Source: an uncultured Sphingobium sp. (GTDB taxonomy: Bacteria; Pseudomonadota; Alphaproteobacteria; Sphingomonadales; Sphingomonadaceae). Taken from it: a DNA stretch of 7,169 nt. The notes under the pieces are model-generated. The model was not told where the DNA came from and did not search any database. It was given only the letters and a program-made list of their open reading frames with translations. The stretch is from assembly GCA_913773715.1 (NCBI GenBank), contig CAJYHD010000441.1, positions 1 through 7,169 on the forward strand. Direction: 5' to 3'. Positions 6,163 through 7,169 of this stretch are shown one piece after another; position 1 is the first letter of the stretch, and every line of letters starts with the position of its first letter. The translations under genes and the position numbers were made by a program.

Positions 6163-6199
6163 TGGCCGGACCTCCCCTAAAGGTCCGGCCATTTTCTTA
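6163..6199 (+). terminator. Rho-independent terminator after the lipoprotein gene
   Basis: TGGCCGGACCT at 6163-6173 pairs perfectly (11 bp) with AGGTCCGGCCA at 6181-6191 around a 7-nt loop, followed by TTTTCTT at 6192-6198. It starts 30 nt after the lipoprotein stop. The stop codon of the convergent DUF805 gene (6197-6199) lies in the T tract. The minus-strand tail is not U-rich, so it should terminate best in the plus direction. Confidence 0.88.
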
Positions 6200-6640
6200 T
6201 GCGATGTACGCCGGGCCTTCGCCGACCTCAACCGGGTCCGGCCCATACCGGTTGGTCCCGCGCGTACCGCTCATGATGAAGAAAACGAGCAGGACGATGC
6301 TGCCGATCAGCGGGATCAGGATCAGCAACCACCACCAGCCGCTGCGATCCGTGTCGTGCAGCCGCCGCACGCCGACCGCCAGATGCGGAATGATCATCGC
6401 CAGCGCGAACAATCCGACCAGCGGCCCGCCAGTACGCGCATAACCCGCGTCCGCCCACCACGGCCCGGTCTGGAGCCAGCGATCGGTCGAGCCGAGGCCC
6501 AGAATGCTCTCCACAATCGTCAGAACGACCATGGCGAGGATCATGAACAGGATGAACATCCAATATTCTTTGGGCCGCGCCCGCCCCGTGAACTTGGCAT
6601 AGCGCTTCAAGGGCAGCAGCATCCACTGCGTTGCGGTCAT
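6197..6640 (-). CDS. DUF805 family inner-membrane protein
   Basis: The protein is 147 residues and of unknown function (E. coli relatives: YhaH, YhaI). It shows the family layout: FTGRARPKEYW at 17-27 before the first membrane segment (~27-49), a second segment (~73-90), the conserved VRRLHDTDRSGWWW at 91-104, a third segment (~102-123), and GTRGTNRYGPDP at 125-136. The C-terminal 11 residues are acidic/Gly-rich. ATG at 6640 has a strong AAAGGAGA with ideal spacing; the frame is open to 6691, but those 17 extra residues do not fit the family. It is convergent with the lipoprotein gene and divergent from purL, so it is likely a single-gene transcript. The topology is predicted from hydrophobicity only. 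Confidence 0.92.
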   Translation of the reverse strand: MTATQWMLLPLKRYAKFTGRARPKEYWMFILFMILAMVVLTIVESILGLGSTDRWLQTGPWWADAGYARTGGPLVGLFALAMIIPHLAVGVRRLHDTDRSGWWWLLILIPLIGSIVLLVFFIMSGTRGTNRYGPDPVEVGEGPAYIA

Positions 6641-6646
6641 CGGCGT

Positions 6647-6652
6647 CTCCTT
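6647..6652 (-). promoter_or_regulatory. Ribosome binding site of the DUF805 gene
   Basis: AAGGAG on the minus strand lies six bases before ATG at 6640. It selects this start over the upstream in-frame ATGs, the furthest at 6691. Confidence 0.7.
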
Positions 6653-6662
6653 TGCTGCCTGC

Positions 6663-6690
6663 ATCATAGGACGGGAACGCAGCCTTTCCA
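6663..6690 (-). promoter_or_regulatory. Possible promoter of the DUF805 gene
   Basis: Minus strand: TATGAT at 6668-6663 (5 of 6 to TATAAT) lies 16 bases after TGGAAA at 6690-6685 (4 of 6 to TTGACA). Transcription would start about 16 nt before the ATG, keeping the AAGGAG site. The -10 match is good and the -35 weak. Confidence 0.35.
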
Positions 6691-6726
6691 TTGTGTATCC
6701 GCCGCGCCCCCGCTAAAGGCGCGGGC

Positions 6727-7169
<443 letters not shown>

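Overview
The window looks like chromosomal DNA from an alphaproteobacterium, most likely a sphingomonad (Sphingomonas/Sphingobium-like). This rests on the high GC of the housekeeping part, the family look of the proteins and the cluster xseB-ispA-coaD-cyclophilin-queA. The taxonomic call is inference; no 16S or other marker RNA is present.

Layout. Positions 9-1796 (minus) hold one 595-codon gene with clearly lower GC than everything else. Its protein has an N-terminal DUF262 (GmrSD/ParB-like) part and a C-terminal Schlafen-type AlbA_2 part, and it is a candidate anti-phage or nucleic-acid-sensing protein. A 182-bp spacer (1797-1978) separates it from queA. The spacer holds a G10 tract, a hairpin, three 10-bp-phased direct repeats, a weak promoter candidate and a good ribosome binding site. 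From 1979 to 5608, all on the minus strand, runs a compact housekeeping cluster read in the order xseB (exonuclease VII small subunit), ispA (farnesyl diphosphate synthase), coaD (phosphopantetheine adenylyltransferase), a secreted cyclophilin-type peptidyl-prolyl isomerase, and queA (queuosine synthesis). Gaps are 5 nt (xseB-ispA), 4 nt (ispA-coaD), 110 nt (coaD-ppi, with its own possible promoter) and 22 nt (ppi-queA).

Divergent from xseB, across 143 bp that contain a cluster of GTCATGA-type half-sites, is a small MliC-like lipoprotein gene (5752-6132, plus). It ends in a strong intrinsic terminator. Converging on that terminator is a DUF805 membrane protein gene (6197-6640, minus). Divergent from it is the start of purL (6727 to the window edge, plus).

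The only accessory-looking piece is the low-GC DUF262/AlbA_2 gene. It lies immediately after queA, where I would expect tgt (the next queuosine gene) in related genomes. The left edge of the window cuts whatever follows it, so I cannot tell whether it acts alone or is the first gene of a larger system.
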